From assembly GCF_004851605.1 (NCBI RefSeq), contig NZ_CP031093.1, positions 3,968,692 through 4,032,691 of the forward strand: a DNA stretch of 64,000 nucleotides, in the 5' to 3' direction. The DNA comes from Hydrocarboniclastica marina. GTDB lineage: Bacteria > Pseudomonadota > Gammaproteobacteria > Pseudomonadales > Oleiphilaceae. Both the position numbers and the translations under genes were made by a program. Below, in pieces: positions 17,631-27,655 of this stretch. Under the pieces are notes generated by a model, which worked only from the letters and a program-made list of their open reading frames with translations, had not been told where the DNA came from and did not search any database. The stretch's first letter is position 1; each line of letters opens with the position of its first letter.

Positions 17631-18383
17631 CTATCGCGTCGTGGTGGCCGTCGCTGATGAGCGTTCACCGCCCGATTTCCTCGCTCCTGTACTGCTGTGG
17701 CTCTGGTGCACCCGGTACGCCCGGTAAGCGTTGACGATGCCCCCTGTAAAGAACAGAAAGCTCCCTGCCACAAATTGCGCACCCATGTAGCTCAACAGAA
17801 TAGTCTTGATGGAACCGGAGCCGCCCCAGAGGTAGGGCACCGACGCCACCAGGAACAGCACCGAGCCCACCACAAAACAGATCGCCGTGATGTTGAGCAT
17901 CTGCAGGGTCGCCAGTGAGCCGGCCTGGGTGATCTGGGTCACGTTGATGCACGCGGCAATCACAAAAATCGTGCTACCGACCAGAAAGCAGCCACCACCC
18001 CAACTTTTGAGTTCGAGGGAGGGTAGAAAGAGCACACTGCCGATGACGAATATCAGTGAGCCAATCAGATAGAGCGCGGAGCTGCCGAACTCAAAGAACG
18101 CTTTGCGGCTACGGGGCGGGTGATGGCGAAAATGGAGAATGTTTTCGACGAAGTCAGAGCATGTGACTGCAAGGTAGAGCACGGACCCAACGATGAACAT
18201 CCAGGCCCCCGCAGCAGCATACTGCTCAAAGGCCGGCAGGAAAAAAACGCTGCCGATAAGAAAAATCAGTCCCCCAGCGACGTAGGCCAGCGCATTCAGA
18301 CCCTCACTGAGGAAGGACCGGCCAATGGAGGCCGCTCGGTCGTAGTTTCGCTTTCGGTTGGTGATCTGGTGCGGCATAGCCAT
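17631..18383 (-). CDS. YrhK-like multi-pass membrane protein
   Basis: A 250-residue membrane protein with about seven hydrophobic helices built from repeated units of the form FEFGSSALYLIGSLIFVIGSVLFLPS. These units match the YrhK domain (a four-helix pattern of G-S--F-IGS); two to three copies are seen. The C-terminus is a basic, serine-rich tail. The function of YrhK proteins is unknown. It lies 235 bp upstream of the K+ channel gene on the same strand; a functional link is possible but not shown. Confidence 0.78.
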   Translation of the reverse strand: MAMPHQITNRKRNYDRAASIGRSFLSEGLNALAYVAGGLIFLIGSVFFLPAFEQYAAAGAWMFIVGSVLYLAVTCSDFVENILHFRHHPPRSRKAFFEFGSSALYLIGSLIFVIGSVLFLPSLELKSWGGGCFLVGSTIFVIAACINVTQITQAGSLATLQMLNITAICFVVGSVLFLVASVPYLWGGSGSIKTILLSYMGAQFVAGSFLFFTGGIVNAYRAYRVHQSHSSTGARKSGGERSSATATTTR

Positions 18384-18620
18384 AACTTAGCATTGCCGGG
18401 CGCCCTGAACACTAACGGAACCTTTACGGTACTGACACTCTGGAGTCAGCCAAACTAAACAGGGTACTTGGCGACAGCCGTCACCTTCGCAGAACTATTA
18501 AATTGAGTTAATGCTGACGGTAAGCTACGCTCGGGCTCTGATAAAGCACCGTTTTAGAGCGTCTTTTTACCTAAATTGCGTAGCTCAAACCGCTGCGGAG
18601 AGATTGAAAAGGAGTTTGAA

Positions 18621-19316
18621 TTGAGCAGGGCAGTCTGGTTTTTTTGTTTGCTCCCATCACTTGCTATCGGTAGTGAAGTAGGCGGAGTGCGCGACTCAGG
18701 TTTCGAAGCCAATGCGGGCTATCGCGTTGCTGATGACGTGGCAAACCTGAGGGCGGGCGGGACGTTCAATTATGGACTAACTGATTTTCTCGCTTCTGGC
18801 ATTTCAGCCCAGATCGGGCACACCTTCGGTGAAGACTCAGTTGTGGACTCAGACACAGTTACTGTCGGCGCCGACCTTTTCGCGCGTAAGTTTGAGTTAG
18901 GAAAAGTTGGCCTGGGCTATTTTCGCACTCATAGTCGCTTTGACGTACCCGTGGATGACGACTCCGTGGACCATAACACGTACTCGGCTTTTGCCGAGTA
19001 CTACATGGGCCAACTAACGTTCAAGGTGTCGAGACAGGCGCTGAGGTCCGCAGACGTTGCTGACTTTGACGCGTGGTCCCTCGGCGTAGCTGGTTACCTG
19101 TCGGAGAATACCAGACTCAGTGTGTCCGGCGCGGGAATGGATGCAGCCGACCTGTACGGCGTGAGCGTCGCGCACCAGCCCGGGTGGTTCCAGGACAAAG
19201 GAAGTGTCTCACTTGCCTACTCCCGGTCGCCGGATGACGATGCCGTTTCACTCGAGCTCAACTATTTCTTCGGTAATAAGGTGTCACTCAGGGTTAGGGA
19301 CCGCGAGCTCCGGTGA
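18621..19316 (+). CDS. Outer-membrane beta-barrel (porin-like) candidate
   Basis: A 231-residue exported protein. The TTG at 18621 follows AAGGAG at the right spacing and starts a clean signal peptide (LSRAVWFFCLLPSLAIGS). The mature part alternates polar and hydrophobic residues in short strands ending in aromatics (GLGYFRTHSRFDV, YSAFAEYYMGQLTFKV, SLAYSRSPDDDAVSLELNYFF), with the last strand near the C-terminus as in barrels. No specific family is identified. Confidence 0.75.
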   Translation: MSRAVWFFCLLPSLAIGSEVGGVRDSGFEANAGYRVADDVANLRAGGTFNYGLTDFLASGISAQIGHTFGEDSVVDSDTVTVGADLFARKFELGKVGLGYFRTHSRFDVPVDDDSVDHNTYSAFAEYYMGQLTFKVSRQALRSADVADFDAWSLGVAGYLSENTRLSVSGAGMDAADLYGVSVAHQPGWFQDKGSVSLAYSRSPDDDAVSLELNYFFGNKVSLRVRDRELR

Positions 19317-19766
19317 GGCGTAAAATCGCTCTTTTCTTGTGCTCTCTCAACCCCGTAGGGAGCCCGACTCAAAAGAAAGCATCAACGCGTCCAGTCGATA
19401 AACCCGGGATATAAGGCTCGGGAAGCGACTCAAAAAACGCGGGGGTCGTTTTGTTTTGTCATGCGTTTCCATTTCGCAACGATGGCCGCCGTCTATTCAC
19501 ATTGCAATGTAAAGCCACGGAAGCAGCCAAGGCTTGGCGAGGCGGTTGGCACTGTATACCTGTAAAAGGTTCGTATTCCCGACCCGGCACGCCCTCTGGG
19601 AGCAGGAGCGCCCGCTACCTGGCTAGCTCAGATACTGAACAAAAATTCTTTGTCATTCATGTCTGTGCAGGATTCTCAGCTATCATCATTTAAAGCGCTG
19701 TATTCCCCGAAGCTATTGCTCCCTCATAACTGACGATAGCCACACCCGCAAACTGCCCGTTTAAAC
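19317..19766. other. Intergenic stretch, no gene supported
   Basis: About 450 bases upstream of the MFS gene. An 80-codon frame at 19451-19693 has no ribosome binding site and no recognisable protein features. T-loop-like and D-arm-like words occur near 19566 and 19620, but in the wrong order for a tRNA. Confidence 0.4.
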
Positions 19767-21209
19767 ATGAAACCATTGCCTGGCCCAGAAGAGAGTTCCC
19801 CTTCCCGTCGAAGGAAGCATTGGCTTCGCCGTACGCTTCGGCTATCCCAGAAGGAAGCTGTGGCTTCGGCGACCATGACGGCTACGGGCGATAATTTCTT
19901 TAATGCCTTCGCGGTGTACCTCAACGCCACATCGGCCCAGATGGGCTTGCTGACGGCCGTTCCCCAGCTCTTTGGTGCGCTGTTTCAACTGGCGTCAGTC
20001 TGGATCTGCAGCTACATAAGCCGCCGCCACCTCATCGTGGTCGCCGCGTGCCTTCAGGCACTGGTCGTCGCCGGGATAGGTTCGCTCGCCATTTCCCAGG
20101 CGCCGAATGCCATTTACTGGCTGATCGGGCTCGCCGTCCTGTACTTCAGCCTGCACAATTCCATCCAGCCGCAATGGCGTGCCTGGATGGGCAGCATTGT
20201 CCCTGGACGACGGCGCGGTGCGTTCTTCGCGGCGCGGACGCGCCTGACGATGATTGCTTCACTGCTTATATTCATCGGCGGCGGTGCGTTGCTGACGGCC
20301 AGCACCGGGATCGGCGCGACCTGGCTCGGTTTTGCGGTTCTGTTTATCGCTGCCGGCTGTGGACGCGCGATGTCCGGCTATTACCTCTGGCGCATGCATG
20401 ACCCCGACCCGGCCCCGGACGCAGGCGCTCCCGGGAACCTGGGCCGCAGCTTTGCTCAGCTGCGCCAGTCGCTGCATGACCAGACCTTCCGGCACTACAG
20501 TATTTTTGTCGCTGGCATGCAGGGCATGGTGGCGATTTCAGCCCCCTTTTTTGCCGTGTATATGTTGCGGGATCTGCAGTTCACCTACCTCGAATACAGC
20601 CTTAACATTATTGCTTCCATCGCCACGCAGTTTTTATGCCTCAGGTTCTGGGGCCGCTTCAGCGACCGTTTCGGTAACCGTCTGGTCATGCTGACGACCA
20701 GCTGGATGATCCCGGTCCTGCCACTGCTGTGGCTGGTCTCCCCGAACTATCTCTATCTGCTTGGGGTACAGGTTGTGTCCGGTATAGCCTGGAGCGGTTT
20801 CTCACTCAGCACAGCCAATTATCTTTACGATATCCGGCCCCATAAGACTGACTTTGCCATCTACGCGGCCACGCAGTCCTGCCTTAGCGCCGGTGCCGTG
20901 TTTGTCGGTGCGCTCGCTGGCGGGTTTATCGCATCTGTCGCGCCAGGCCTTTTGCAGCTCGTCGACGTTGGCGAACTGATGCTTAGTCCTTTGTACGTCG
21001 TTTTCATCACGACGGCGGTTCTGCGAATGGCCGTGACCGTCTGGTTTGTCCCGCGCGCGGTAGAACCCCGCGTTCGGCGGCGGCCGCAGATGCTCCAGGT
21101 CATCTATCGCGTAGCGCGGCTTAACGCCGTGTCGGGCGTGGTTCTTGACTGGTTAACGGTCACGCGGAAGAAGAGTGGTGAGACTGACAGGATGCCTGGC
21201 AGGCATTGA
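19767..21209 (+). CDS. MFS transporter
   Basis: Major facilitator of 480 residues with about 12 membrane helices, interrupted by a cytoplasmic loop after helix 6 (residues about 215-235, HDPDPAPDAGAPGNLGRSF). After helix 2 the loop reads SRRHLI, a loose version of the MFS A-motif. The basic N-terminus (SRRRKHWLRRTLRLSQKEA) and basic C-terminus fit an inside location for both ends. Substrate unknown. No clear ribosome binding site precedes the ATG, so the start is uncertain. Confidence 0.85.
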   Translation: MKPLPGPEESSPSRRRKHWLRRTLRLSQKEAVASATMTATGDNFFNAFAVYLNATSAQMGLLTAVPQLFGALFQLASVWICSYISRRHLIVVAACLQALVVAGIGSLAISQAPNAIYWLIGLAVLYFSLHNSIQPQWRAWMGSIVPGRRRGAFFAARTRLTMIASLLIFIGGGALLTASTGIGATWLGFAVLFIAAGCGRAMSGYYLWRMHDPDPAPDAGAPGNLGRSFAQLRQSLHDQTFRHYSIFVAGMQGMVAISAPFFAVYMLRDLQFTYLEYSLNIIASIATQFLCLRFWGRFSDRFGNRLVMLTTSWMIPVLPLLWLVSPNYLYLLGVQVVSGIAWSGFSLSTANYLYDIRPHKTDFAIYAATQSCLSAGAVFVGALAGGFIASVAPGLLQLVDVGELMLSPLYVVFITTAVLRMAVTVWFVPRAVEPRVRRRPQMLQVIYRVARLNAVSGVVLDWLTVTRKKSGETDRMPGRH

Positions 21210-21271
21210 TCAGGCAGCCTATCAGTTAATGCCCGCTTTATTTTGAAGAAACGCTGCTTGAGGAACAGTGA

Positions 21272-22036
21272 TCAGCTCGGAATGTAAGGCTCCGGAAGGG
21301 ATTCAAACCCTGGTTTTGCAAACAGGTATCCCTGGAACAAAGCGATGCCCTGACTGCGCAGCCAGCGGTATTCCGCCTCCGTTTCGACGCCCTCCGCCAC
21401 AATGCGGCCGCCCAGCTTATCCATCATCGTGATAATACCGGCGACCACTGCCTGTTTGTTGGGATTTGATTCGATGTCTCTCACCAGCGCCATATCCAGC
21501 TTCAGCAGGTCCGGCGGGCTGGCGACCATCAGGTTGTAACGGGAGTAGCCGGCACCGAAGTCGTCCACCGCGACCTTGAAGCCCATTTCCCGGTAGGTGT
21601 TGATGATGGAGACCAGATGGTCAGGCTTCGACAGGTCTTCCCCTTCAATCAGCTCGAATATGATCTTGCTGGTGTCAAAGTTGTAGGTCCGGGCCGCCGC
21701 CAAAGTGGTGCGGATGCAGTATTCGGCCTGATAGACAGCATTTGGCAGGAAGTTGATGCTAAGCATGGCTTTCATGCCCAGCTTGGCTGCCAGTTTAACG
21801 GCCTTCACCCGGCAAATCTGGTCGAACGAGTAGCGGTTCTTTTCGTTTACCCGCGAGAGGATGCTCCAGGCTCCTTCGCCTTCGTTACCGCGCACCAAAG
21901 CTTCGTAGGCATAAACCTCGCGCTTGTCCGCATCAATAATCGGCTGAAAAGCAAAAGTAAACGCAAAGTCGAGCCCTTCACCGCAGGCACATTGCCCGCA
22001 ATGGGTCTCATCAAACAAAACTGCCGGTTTTTGCAC
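21272..22036 (-). CDS. EAL-domain cyclic-di-GMP phosphodiesterase
   Basis: Stand-alone EAL protein of about 254 residues that should cleave c-di-GMP. Catalytic markers are present: YEALVRG (EAL motif), INFLPNAVY (Asn), FELIEGED (Glu), DDFGAGYSRY (Asp pair), LLKLDMALV (Lys) and AEGVETEAE near the end. A CGQCAC cysteine pair sits just before the domain. The start is set at GTG 22036, six bases after AGGAG; the GTG two codons upstream overlaps that site. No sensor domain is attached. Confidence 0.92.
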   Translation of the reverse strand: MQKPAVLFDETHCGQCACGEGLDFAFTFAFQPIIDADKREVYAYEALVRGNEGEGAWSILSRVNEKNRYSFDQICRVKAVKLAAKLGMKAMLSINFLPNAVYQAEYCIRTTLAAARTYNFDTSKIIFELIEGEDLSKPDHLVSIINTYREMGFKVAVDDFGAGYSRYNLMVASPPDLLKLDMALVRDIESNPNKQAVVAGIITMMDKLGGRIVAEGVETEAEYRWLRSQGIALFQGYLFAKPGFESLPEPYIPS

Positions 22037-22246
22037 GACCACTCCTGAATAGCCTGTATCTTGCTATCAAATATAGGCGGCGTTTTCACGGGCGTAAAAC
22101 CGAATTCACACTTTATTACGGGTGCAAGAGAATGGGGCGACTGAATATTATCAAAGGTTTATATCCTATTGGTTAGAGCCGAGCATCGCATTCCCTGACC
22201 ACCTTCGACCCGTTTATCAGTGAAGAGCCAATACGGGGCCTGTTAT

Positions 22247-23647
22247 CTAATCCTTCAGCGCCTGAAACCGCGCTATAGCCTCCTTCCGGCTTTCTTTCAG
22301 ATCAACGATGGGGCTGGGGTAGCCGTTCGGGGGCGTTCCGCCGACCCACGGCTGGTGGATACGTTTGTTGTCGAGGTCGGTCAGCTCCGGCAGATACTGG
22401 CGGATGAACACACCCTTCGGGTCGAAACGTTCGCCCTGAGTCACCGGGTTGAATACGCGAAAGTAAGGCGCCGCGTCGGTGCCGGTAGAGGCGCTCCATT
22501 GCCAGCCGCCATTGTTGGACGCGAGGAAGCCGTCCACCAGCCGCGATGAGAAGTAGCGTTCCCCCACCTGCCAGTTGATAAAGAGGTTCTTGGTCAGAAA
22601 CTGGGCCGTGACCATGCGCAGGCGGTTGTGCATCCAGCCGGTCTGGTTCAGTTGGCGCATGGCGGCGTCGACCATGGGAATACCAGTCTCCCCCGCTTTC
22701 CACGCCTCGAAGGCTTCCCCGGGCGGGTTCCATTGCAGTGCCTCGGTTTCTGGTTTGAAGGCCCTATTCATGCTGACGCGGGGAAAGTGGTAAAGGATGT
22801 GGATGTAGAAATCGCGCCAGGCCAGCTCGTTGATCCAGGTGGCTAGCCCCTCCTGTTCGCCCCCTGCTCCCTGTGCCTGTTGCGCGGCCGTCACGCATTG
22901 CTGGCCCGACAATACGCCATTGGCCAGATAGGGTGACAGGAGACTGGTGCCGGCGCAGGCCGGAAAGTCCCGCTGGGCTTTGTAGCCGCCTACCTGCTCG
23001 TCCAGAAAGCGTTCCAACTGCTGGTGTGCGGCATCCTCACCCGTGGCCACCAACGGTGGCGGCGCACCCTCACTGCCAGCAACCGAGGAGTGGTACTGCG
23101 CCGGCTTTACCGGGGCAGCGACTGGTGAAGGCACCGGCCAGGGCGTCGGGCGGGTCTCATCAACCCAGTTGCGCCAGCGCCGGCTGAACGGGGTGAAAAC
23201 GGAAAAAGGCTTCTGCTGGCCGGTGAGAATGCTACCCACGGGTGCAATGGTCTGGTCCCGGTACTTCTGAAAGCGGATATCGGCTTCGGCCAGCTTGTTG
23301 GCGATGGCCTTGTCCCGGCGGCGCTCGTTGACCCCATATTCTTCGTTGATGTGCACATGCCGAACCTTGTGCTCACGACAGTGGTCCAGCAGGCGTGTGA
23401 CGGTGTCCTGGAAGTCCTCACAGTCAAGAAAATGCATGGGAATGCCGAGCCGGGCCAGTTCCGCGGCCAGTGCATTAACGTGGTCCAGCACGAAACCGAT
23501 ACGCGCCGGCGACCAGTCATGGTTCTGCCATTGCCCGGGCGTCACCACAAAGCAGGCTGTTACCGGGTCGCCGGATTTGCATGCAGCCGTCAGGGCCGCG
23601 TTGTCGGCGACGCGCAGGTCGTTTCGGAACCAGACAAGTTGGGTCAT
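22247..23647 (-). CDS. phrB: Deoxyribodipyrimidine photo-lyase (class I)
   Basis: Light-driven repair enzyme for cyclobutane pyrimidine dimers, 466 residues, typical length. The N-terminal antenna domain begins LVWFRNDLRVADN, and the FAD-binding helical domain includes NELAWRDFYIHILYHFP and GIPMVDAAMRQLNQTGWMHNRLRM. A tryptophan-rich stretch, NNGGWQWSASTGTDAAPYFRVFNP, is characteristic of CPD photolyases. Monocistronic here. Confidence 0.93.
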   Translation of the reverse strand: MTQLVWFRNDLRVADNAALTAACKSGDPVTACFVVTPGQWQNHDWSPARIGFVLDHVNALAAELARLGIPMHFLDCEDFQDTVTRLLDHCREHKVRHVHINEEYGVNERRRDKAIANKLAEADIRFQKYRDQTIAPVGSILTGQQKPFSVFTPFSRRWRNWVDETRPTPWPVPSPVAAPVKPAQYHSSVAGSEGAPPPLVATGEDAAHQQLERFLDEQVGGYKAQRDFPACAGTSLLSPYLANGVLSGQQCVTAAQQAQGAGGEQEGLATWINELAWRDFYIHILYHFPRVSMNRAFKPETEALQWNPPGEAFEAWKAGETGIPMVDAAMRQLNQTGWMHNRLRMVTAQFLTKNLFINWQVGERYFSSRLVDGFLASNNGGWQWSASTGTDAAPYFRVFNPVTQGERFDPKGVFIRQYLPELTDLDNKRIHQPWVGGTPPNGYPSPIVDLKESRKEAIARFQALKD

Positions 23648-23825
23648 GGGGGTACCTGTGGCCGATGTATAGATTTATTGGCTGACAGGACAGTTTACTG
23701 AAGCCTGCTGCCGGGGAAAGACGGGGAGACTTAATAGCCCCACCCGGCAACAAGCTGGAGCCGCGGGCTGGTGATCGGCGGGGGCAATAGAGTATTCGGG
23801 TCAATAAGCAACGTTGAATCTGGAA

Positions 23826-23846
23826 GGTGGGCAGTGCCCACCCTAC
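23826..23846. repeat. REP-like palindrome
   Basis: GGTGGGCAGTGCCCACC followed by CTAC. It matches the palindromes at 51525, 51574, 56299 and 56344 in this window, so it is one copy of a dispersed REP family, here single, between phrB and the acyl-CoA dehydrogenase gene. Confidence 0.7.
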
Positions 23847-23878
23847 GAAGGGTCAGGCCAACCCCATAGCTTGAAACC

Positions 23879-25123
23879 TCATAACGTGAAGTAAGGCGCC
23901 GTGGCGCCGCGGGTCTCGCGGGCTTTTTTCAGCTCTGCACGGGCGACTGTTCGCAGGTGGACTTCGTCCGGGCCATCCATCAAACGCAGGGCCCGGCCCC
24001 AGGTCCAGAAATAAGCGAGGGGCGTGTCCGGGGTCAGTCCCATAGCGCCGAAGATTTGCATGGCGCGGTCCATCACACGGGTCTGCAGCCGTGCGGCGAC
24101 GACTTTTATGCCCGCTACATCAACCCGGGCGGCGGCATTGCCGTGGGTATCCATGAGCCAGGCAGCGCGCAGCACCAGTAACCGCGCCTGGTCGATATCC
24201 AGGCGCGACTCGGCGATCCACTCCTGAATGTTCTCCATCTCACTGAGGAACTTGCCGAATGCGCGCCGCTCCAGCGCGCGTTCGCGCATCATCTCCAGTG
24301 CCAGCTCACACTGGCCAATGGTACGCATGCAGTGATGGACCCGACCGGGTCCCAACCGGGCCTGGGCCATGGCGAACCCGGCCCCGGGCTGGCCGATCAG
24401 GTTCTCCGCCGGCACCCGCACACCCCGGAAGACCAGCTCGCAGTGCCCCTCAAGGGAATGGTGCTGCATGATTGGGATATTGCGCGCGACCTCAACGCCC
24501 GGGCTGTCGAGGGGCACGATGACCATGGAGTGCTGGTGGTGGGCGTCTGCCTGTGGCTCATTCTCATGCCGGCCAAAGAAGATGGCGAAGGCGCAATGGG
24601 GATGGTTCGCGCCGGAAATGAACCACTTGCGGCCATCTATCACGTAGCTGTCGCCGTCACGCCGGATCGTGCCGGCGAGGTTAGTGGGGTCGGACGAAGC
24701 TGTATCGGGCTCGCTCATGGCGAAGCAGGACCGTATTTCGCCCTTCAGGAGCGGCATAAGCCATTGCTCATACTGGCCTGGGCTGCCGAAGCGGTGCAGC
24801 AGCTCCATATTGCCGGTGTCGGGTGCGCTACAGTTGAATACTTCGGCTGCCCAGGGTACTCGCCCCATGATTTCAGCCAGAGGCGCATAGTCGAGGTTAG
24901 TCATGGCCGTGCCCGGCTCCTGTTCGCGCAGGTCAGGCAAAAACAGGTTCCAGAGACCATCATCCCGCGCCTGGGCTTTAAGTGGTTCAAGGAGATCCAG
25001 GGGATAGTCGCCCGCCGATGCCCGTCGCAGCCATTCCCCATTAAGCGGCAAAAGGCGCCGTTTCATGAACTGCTGCAGCGAGGCCTGATAGGCCTGGGAA
25101 TCCTCGGAATAGGCAAAGTCCAT
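23879..25123 (-). CDS. Acyl-CoA dehydrogenase family protein
   Basis: FAD-dependent acyl-CoA dehydrogenase of 414 residues. Recognisable blocks are the FAD/substrate strand CFAMSEPDTASSDPTN (about 135-150), VIDGRKWFISGANHP, and the C-terminal MQIFGAMGLTPDTPLAYFWTWGRALRLMDGPDEVH, where G-D would normally hold the catalytic Glu region in IVD-like or ACAD10/11-like enzymes. AGGA precedes the ATG at 25123; a longer frame to 25261 lacks family similarity at its start. Substrate chain length unknown. Monocistronic. Confidence 0.9.
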   Translation of the reverse strand: MDFAYSEDSQAYQASLQQFMKRRLLPLNGEWLRRASAGDYPLDLLEPLKAQARDDGLWNLFLPDLREQEPGTAMTNLDYAPLAEIMGRVPWAAEVFNCSAPDTGNMELLHRFGSPGQYEQWLMPLLKGEIRSCFAMSEPDTASSDPTNLAGTIRRDGDSYVIDGRKWFISGANHPHCAFAIFFGRHENEPQADAHHQHSMVIVPLDSPGVEVARNIPIMQHHSLEGHCELVFRGVRVPAENLIGQPGAGFAMAQARLGPGRVHHCMRTIGQCELALEMMRERALERRAFGKFLSEMENIQEWIAESRLDIDQARLLVLRAAWLMDTHGNAAARVDVAGIKVVAARLQTRVMDRAMQIFGAMGLTPDTPLAYFWTWGRALRLMDGPDEVHLRTVARAELKKARETRGATAPYFTL

Positions 25124-25274
25124 GGCGAGTCCTGCATTGTGGGGGCTACCCCAGACTACCCGCCATAGCCATTCAAGACATTGATGCACATCAACAGCCC
25201 TGTCAGAGGCTCCGGCAGTTTCCAACGCCACGCCACAGACATTCCTGCAACGGGCGTTCATCCGCAGAGTTATC

Positions 25275-25293
25275 GATTTTGATTCTCATTTAT
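25275..25293. promoter_or_regulatory. Fur box candidate
   Basis: GATTTTGATTCTCATTTAT, a close match to the Fur consensus GATAATGATAATCATTATC. It lies 65 bp upstream of the ferric reductase start, so iron repression of that gene is expected. Confidence 0.65.
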
Positions 25294-25357
25294 ATTATTG
25301 TGGCGCTTCGATAACGCCCACCCCCGGGCACACTTTCAGCGATATGCGGAGGGCCGC

Positions 25358-26185
25358 ATGCAGTCACTGACCGAACCAACTGCGAAAGATCGCTGCCACA
25401 ACCTCGGGTCAGCAGAGTCAGCGCCGATGCTTGACCACCTGCTGGTAACCGCGCAGCGGCTAGGACCGTCGCTGGAACACATCGCAGCGCTTGATTCCCT
25501 GCAGAGCCTGTCTGTGAACGCCGACAATAGGCAGCTGATCGATCGGTTGTATACCTATTGGGAGATGGCTCACCCAGAAGCGGGGCAGCCCTATTGGTCA
25601 GTCCGGTCCTGGATCATGCTGGTCTGGCAGCCTCTTTATCTCACAGTGATAGGCGCCCATCTGGCAGGGGCCCTGCCAGACCTGGACGACTTGCAGCAAC
25701 GGCTCAGGGGTGGCCTCGTGGCCGGATTCAACCTCAGCAAGGTTATCCTCACCCAGCCGGATAACCCGCAGGTGCGCATCGAAACGGGCGGGGATCAACT
25801 GCGTCACTTCGTCGACCGGATGTATGTACAACTCGCCGCCCGTACGCCGCTAAAACGGCTCAGTGCGCTCAGATTGGTCGCGGATATGCTTTTGAACGCC
25901 CTGGCCCAGATCGCCGGGACGGAACATTGGGAGAACGCCAGAACAATGGCTTACGCCGATCAATGGCTTCGCGCGGCCGGGCTTAAAGGCGAAAGTACGC
26001 TGACCATTCGTTCTAGCGGTAAAGAAAGCGCAGGCGGCGCCGACGAACAGCTGGTGCTGGAACGCAAAAGCTGCTGCATGCACTACCGTCGCCACGACGG
26101 CGACTTATGCGAAGGGTGCCCCGTGCTCAAAAAGCCTGAGCGCCTGGCACGCCTCAAAAGCAAGTGGGAGGCGAGAGGCATCTAG
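25358..26185 (+). CDS. Siderophore ferric-iron reductase (FhuF-like)
   Basis: Cytoplasmic protein of 275 residues that probably reduces Fe3+ in imported siderophores with a [2Fe-2S] cluster. The C-terminus carries the FhuF-type cysteine pattern CC-----------C--C (KSCCMHYRRHD, then LCEGCPVL). The upstream part contains YWSVRSWIMLVWQPLYL, characteristic of the TIGR03950 siderophore reductase family. The ATG follows GGAGG. A Fur box lies just upstream. No siderophore receptor or synthesis gene is adjacent. Confidence 0.85.
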   Translation: MQSLTEPTAKDRCHNLGSAESAPMLDHLLVTAQRLGPSLEHIAALDSLQSLSVNADNRQLIDRLYTYWEMAHPEAGQPYWSVRSWIMLVWQPLYLTVIGAHLAGALPDLDDLQQRLRGGLVAGFNLSKVILTQPDNPQVRIETGGDQLRHFVDRMYVQLAARTPLKRLSALRLVADMLLNALAQIAGTEHWENARTMAYADQWLRAAGLKGESTLTIRSSGKESAGGADEQLVLERKSCCMHYRRHDGDLCEGCPVLKKPERLARLKSKWEARGI

Positions 26186-26240
26186 TTGTCCGCTGCGCCA
26201 CATGATTTTCTCGGGCGTTCGGGTCTCAGGCGTTAGTGTC

Positions 26241-26660
26241 TCAGGCAGACGCGCGGTCGCCCCAGCCGCAGCCCATCCTTGCAAGCTTGGTCAATATCTG
26301 GCTGCGGGTGATGATACCCACCAGCTTGCCGTTCTCTGCGACCGGATAGACCTTGGGCTTGCCACGCCCCAGATTCTGCGCGAGATCGACCATGTTATCC
26401 GCCGGGCTTACGACCACGGGGTCGGCAAACATCACGTCGCCTACTTCGGGGTCGCCCTCACAGTGATAGCTGCTGACCAGCAAGGCGTGAATACAGTCCT
26501 GCTCGGATATGAACCCGATAACCTGACGCTGCTGGTCAACCACCGGCAAGCCCGACACGCTGTTGGCCAGGAGGATATTGACGACCTCGGTCAGCGGCAT
26601 GTTGGGCGTGACGGTCGGAACCTGGCGCTGCATGACATCGCGAACCTGGACTGATTGCAT
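26241..26660 (-). CDS. CBS-domain pair protein
   Basis: A 139-residue protein made of two CBS motifs (VRDVMQRQVPTVTPNMPLTEVVNILLANSVSGLPVVD near the start, VGDVMFADPVVVSPADNMVDLAQNL in the second half). Such pairs bind adenosine nucleotides and usually regulate a partner, which is not visible here. AGGAG lies upstream of the ATG at 26660; the longer frame has no domain before it. Confidence 0.88.
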   Translation of the reverse strand: MQSVQVRDVMQRQVPTVTPNMPLTEVVNILLANSVSGLPVVDQQRQVIGFISEQDCIHALLVSSYHCEGDPEVGDVMFADPVVVSPADNMVDLAQNLGRGKPKVYPVAENGKLVGIITRSQILTKLARMGCGWGDRASA

Positions 26661-26812
26661 TAGGCGTTCTCCTGAAGCTGTAACTGCGCTTGGCAGATTA
26701 AGTGCAAACCACACCTACAGCTTATACCTCCAGGACAGCGCCGCAAACACCGCTTTTCCGATTCCCCTCTTAGTCTGAAGCTATCGCTGAGCACGGACTG
26801 GACCAAGCTGAT

Positions 26813-27655
26813 CTATCGCGGACTCAATCCCAATGCGGCGGCATGGTGGCGCAGATGGTCTTCAATGAAAGTCGCGATGAAGAAATAGCTGTGGTCGTAA
26901 CCCGACTGCATCCGCAGCTCGACGGGATGGTTGACGCTCTGACAGGCTTTCACGAGCGCATCTGGTGCCAGTTGCTCTTCCAGGAAATTGTCGTGGGAGC
27001 CCTGGTCGATGAGAATCGGCAAACGTTCGGCGGCCTGGAGCACTAACAGGCTGGCATCGTATTCAGCCCATGCAGCCTTGTCGTCGCCCAGGTAGCCGCC
27101 CAACGCTTTCTGGCCCCAGGGCACATCGCTTGGGTTACAGATAGGCGCGAACGCTGACACCGCCTGGTAGCGGCCGGGGTTGCGCAGGGCACAGACGAGC
27201 GCGCCATGGCCGCCCATAGAGTGGCCACTGATACTGCAGCGATCGCTGACCGGTAAGTGCTCCCGCACCAGGGCGGGCAGCTCCTCGGTCACGTAATCAT
27301 ACATACGGTAGTGCGCCGCCCAGGGCTCCTGCGTCGCGTTGACATAGAAACCGGCGCCGGAGCCAAAATCGTAGCTATCATGCTCGCCTGGCAGGTCCGT
27401 TCCGCGGGGACTGGTGTCGGGACAGACGATTGCCAGCCCCAGCTCTGCAGCGACCCTCTGGGCGCCGGCTTTTTGCACAAAATTTTCATCTGTGCAGGTC
27501 AGGCCGGACAGCCAGTACATCGCCGGCACGGGCGCTTTTTCGGCCTGGGGCGGAAGGTAGACCGAAAAGGTCATCGTTACGCCCAGGGTTCTGGAATCAT
27601 GCTGGTAGCGGCGCTGGTAGCCGCCAAAACAGCGGTTTTCTGCGATCATTTCCAT
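26813..27655 (-). CDS. fghA: S-formylglutathione hydrolase
   Basis: Second enzyme of glutathione-dependent formaldehyde oxidation: S-formylglutathione to formate and glutathione. The protein has about 280 residues, the esterase-D fold, oxyanion-region motif [13 protein letters not shown], nucleophile motif [11 protein letters not shown] near residue 145, [14 protein letters not shown] with the acid, and the histidine in [10 protein letters not shown] near residue 255. The ATG at 27655 follows GGGAGG. It lies downstream of adhC, the preceding enzyme, on the same strand, about 157 bp apart. Confidence 0.95.
   Translation of the reverse strand: MEMIAENRCFGGYQRRYQHDSRTLGVTMTFSVYLPPQAEKAPVPAMYWLSGLTCTDENFVQKAGAQRVAAELGLAIVCPDTSPRGTDLPGEHDSYDFGSGAGFYVNATQEPWAAHYRMYDYVTEELPALVREHLPVSDRCSISGHSMGGHGALVCALRNPGRYQAVSAFAPICNPSDVPWGQKALGGYLGDDKAAWAEYDASLLVLQAAERLPILIDQGSHDNFLEEQLAPDALVKACQSVNHPVELRMQSGYDHSYFFIATFIEDHLRHHAAALGLSPR

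Noticed and set aside
19540-19640. tRNA-like words (GGTTCGTATTCC and TAGCTCAG)
   Set aside because: The T-arm-like word comes before the D-arm-like word on the plus strand, and no acceptor stem closes the region on either strand.
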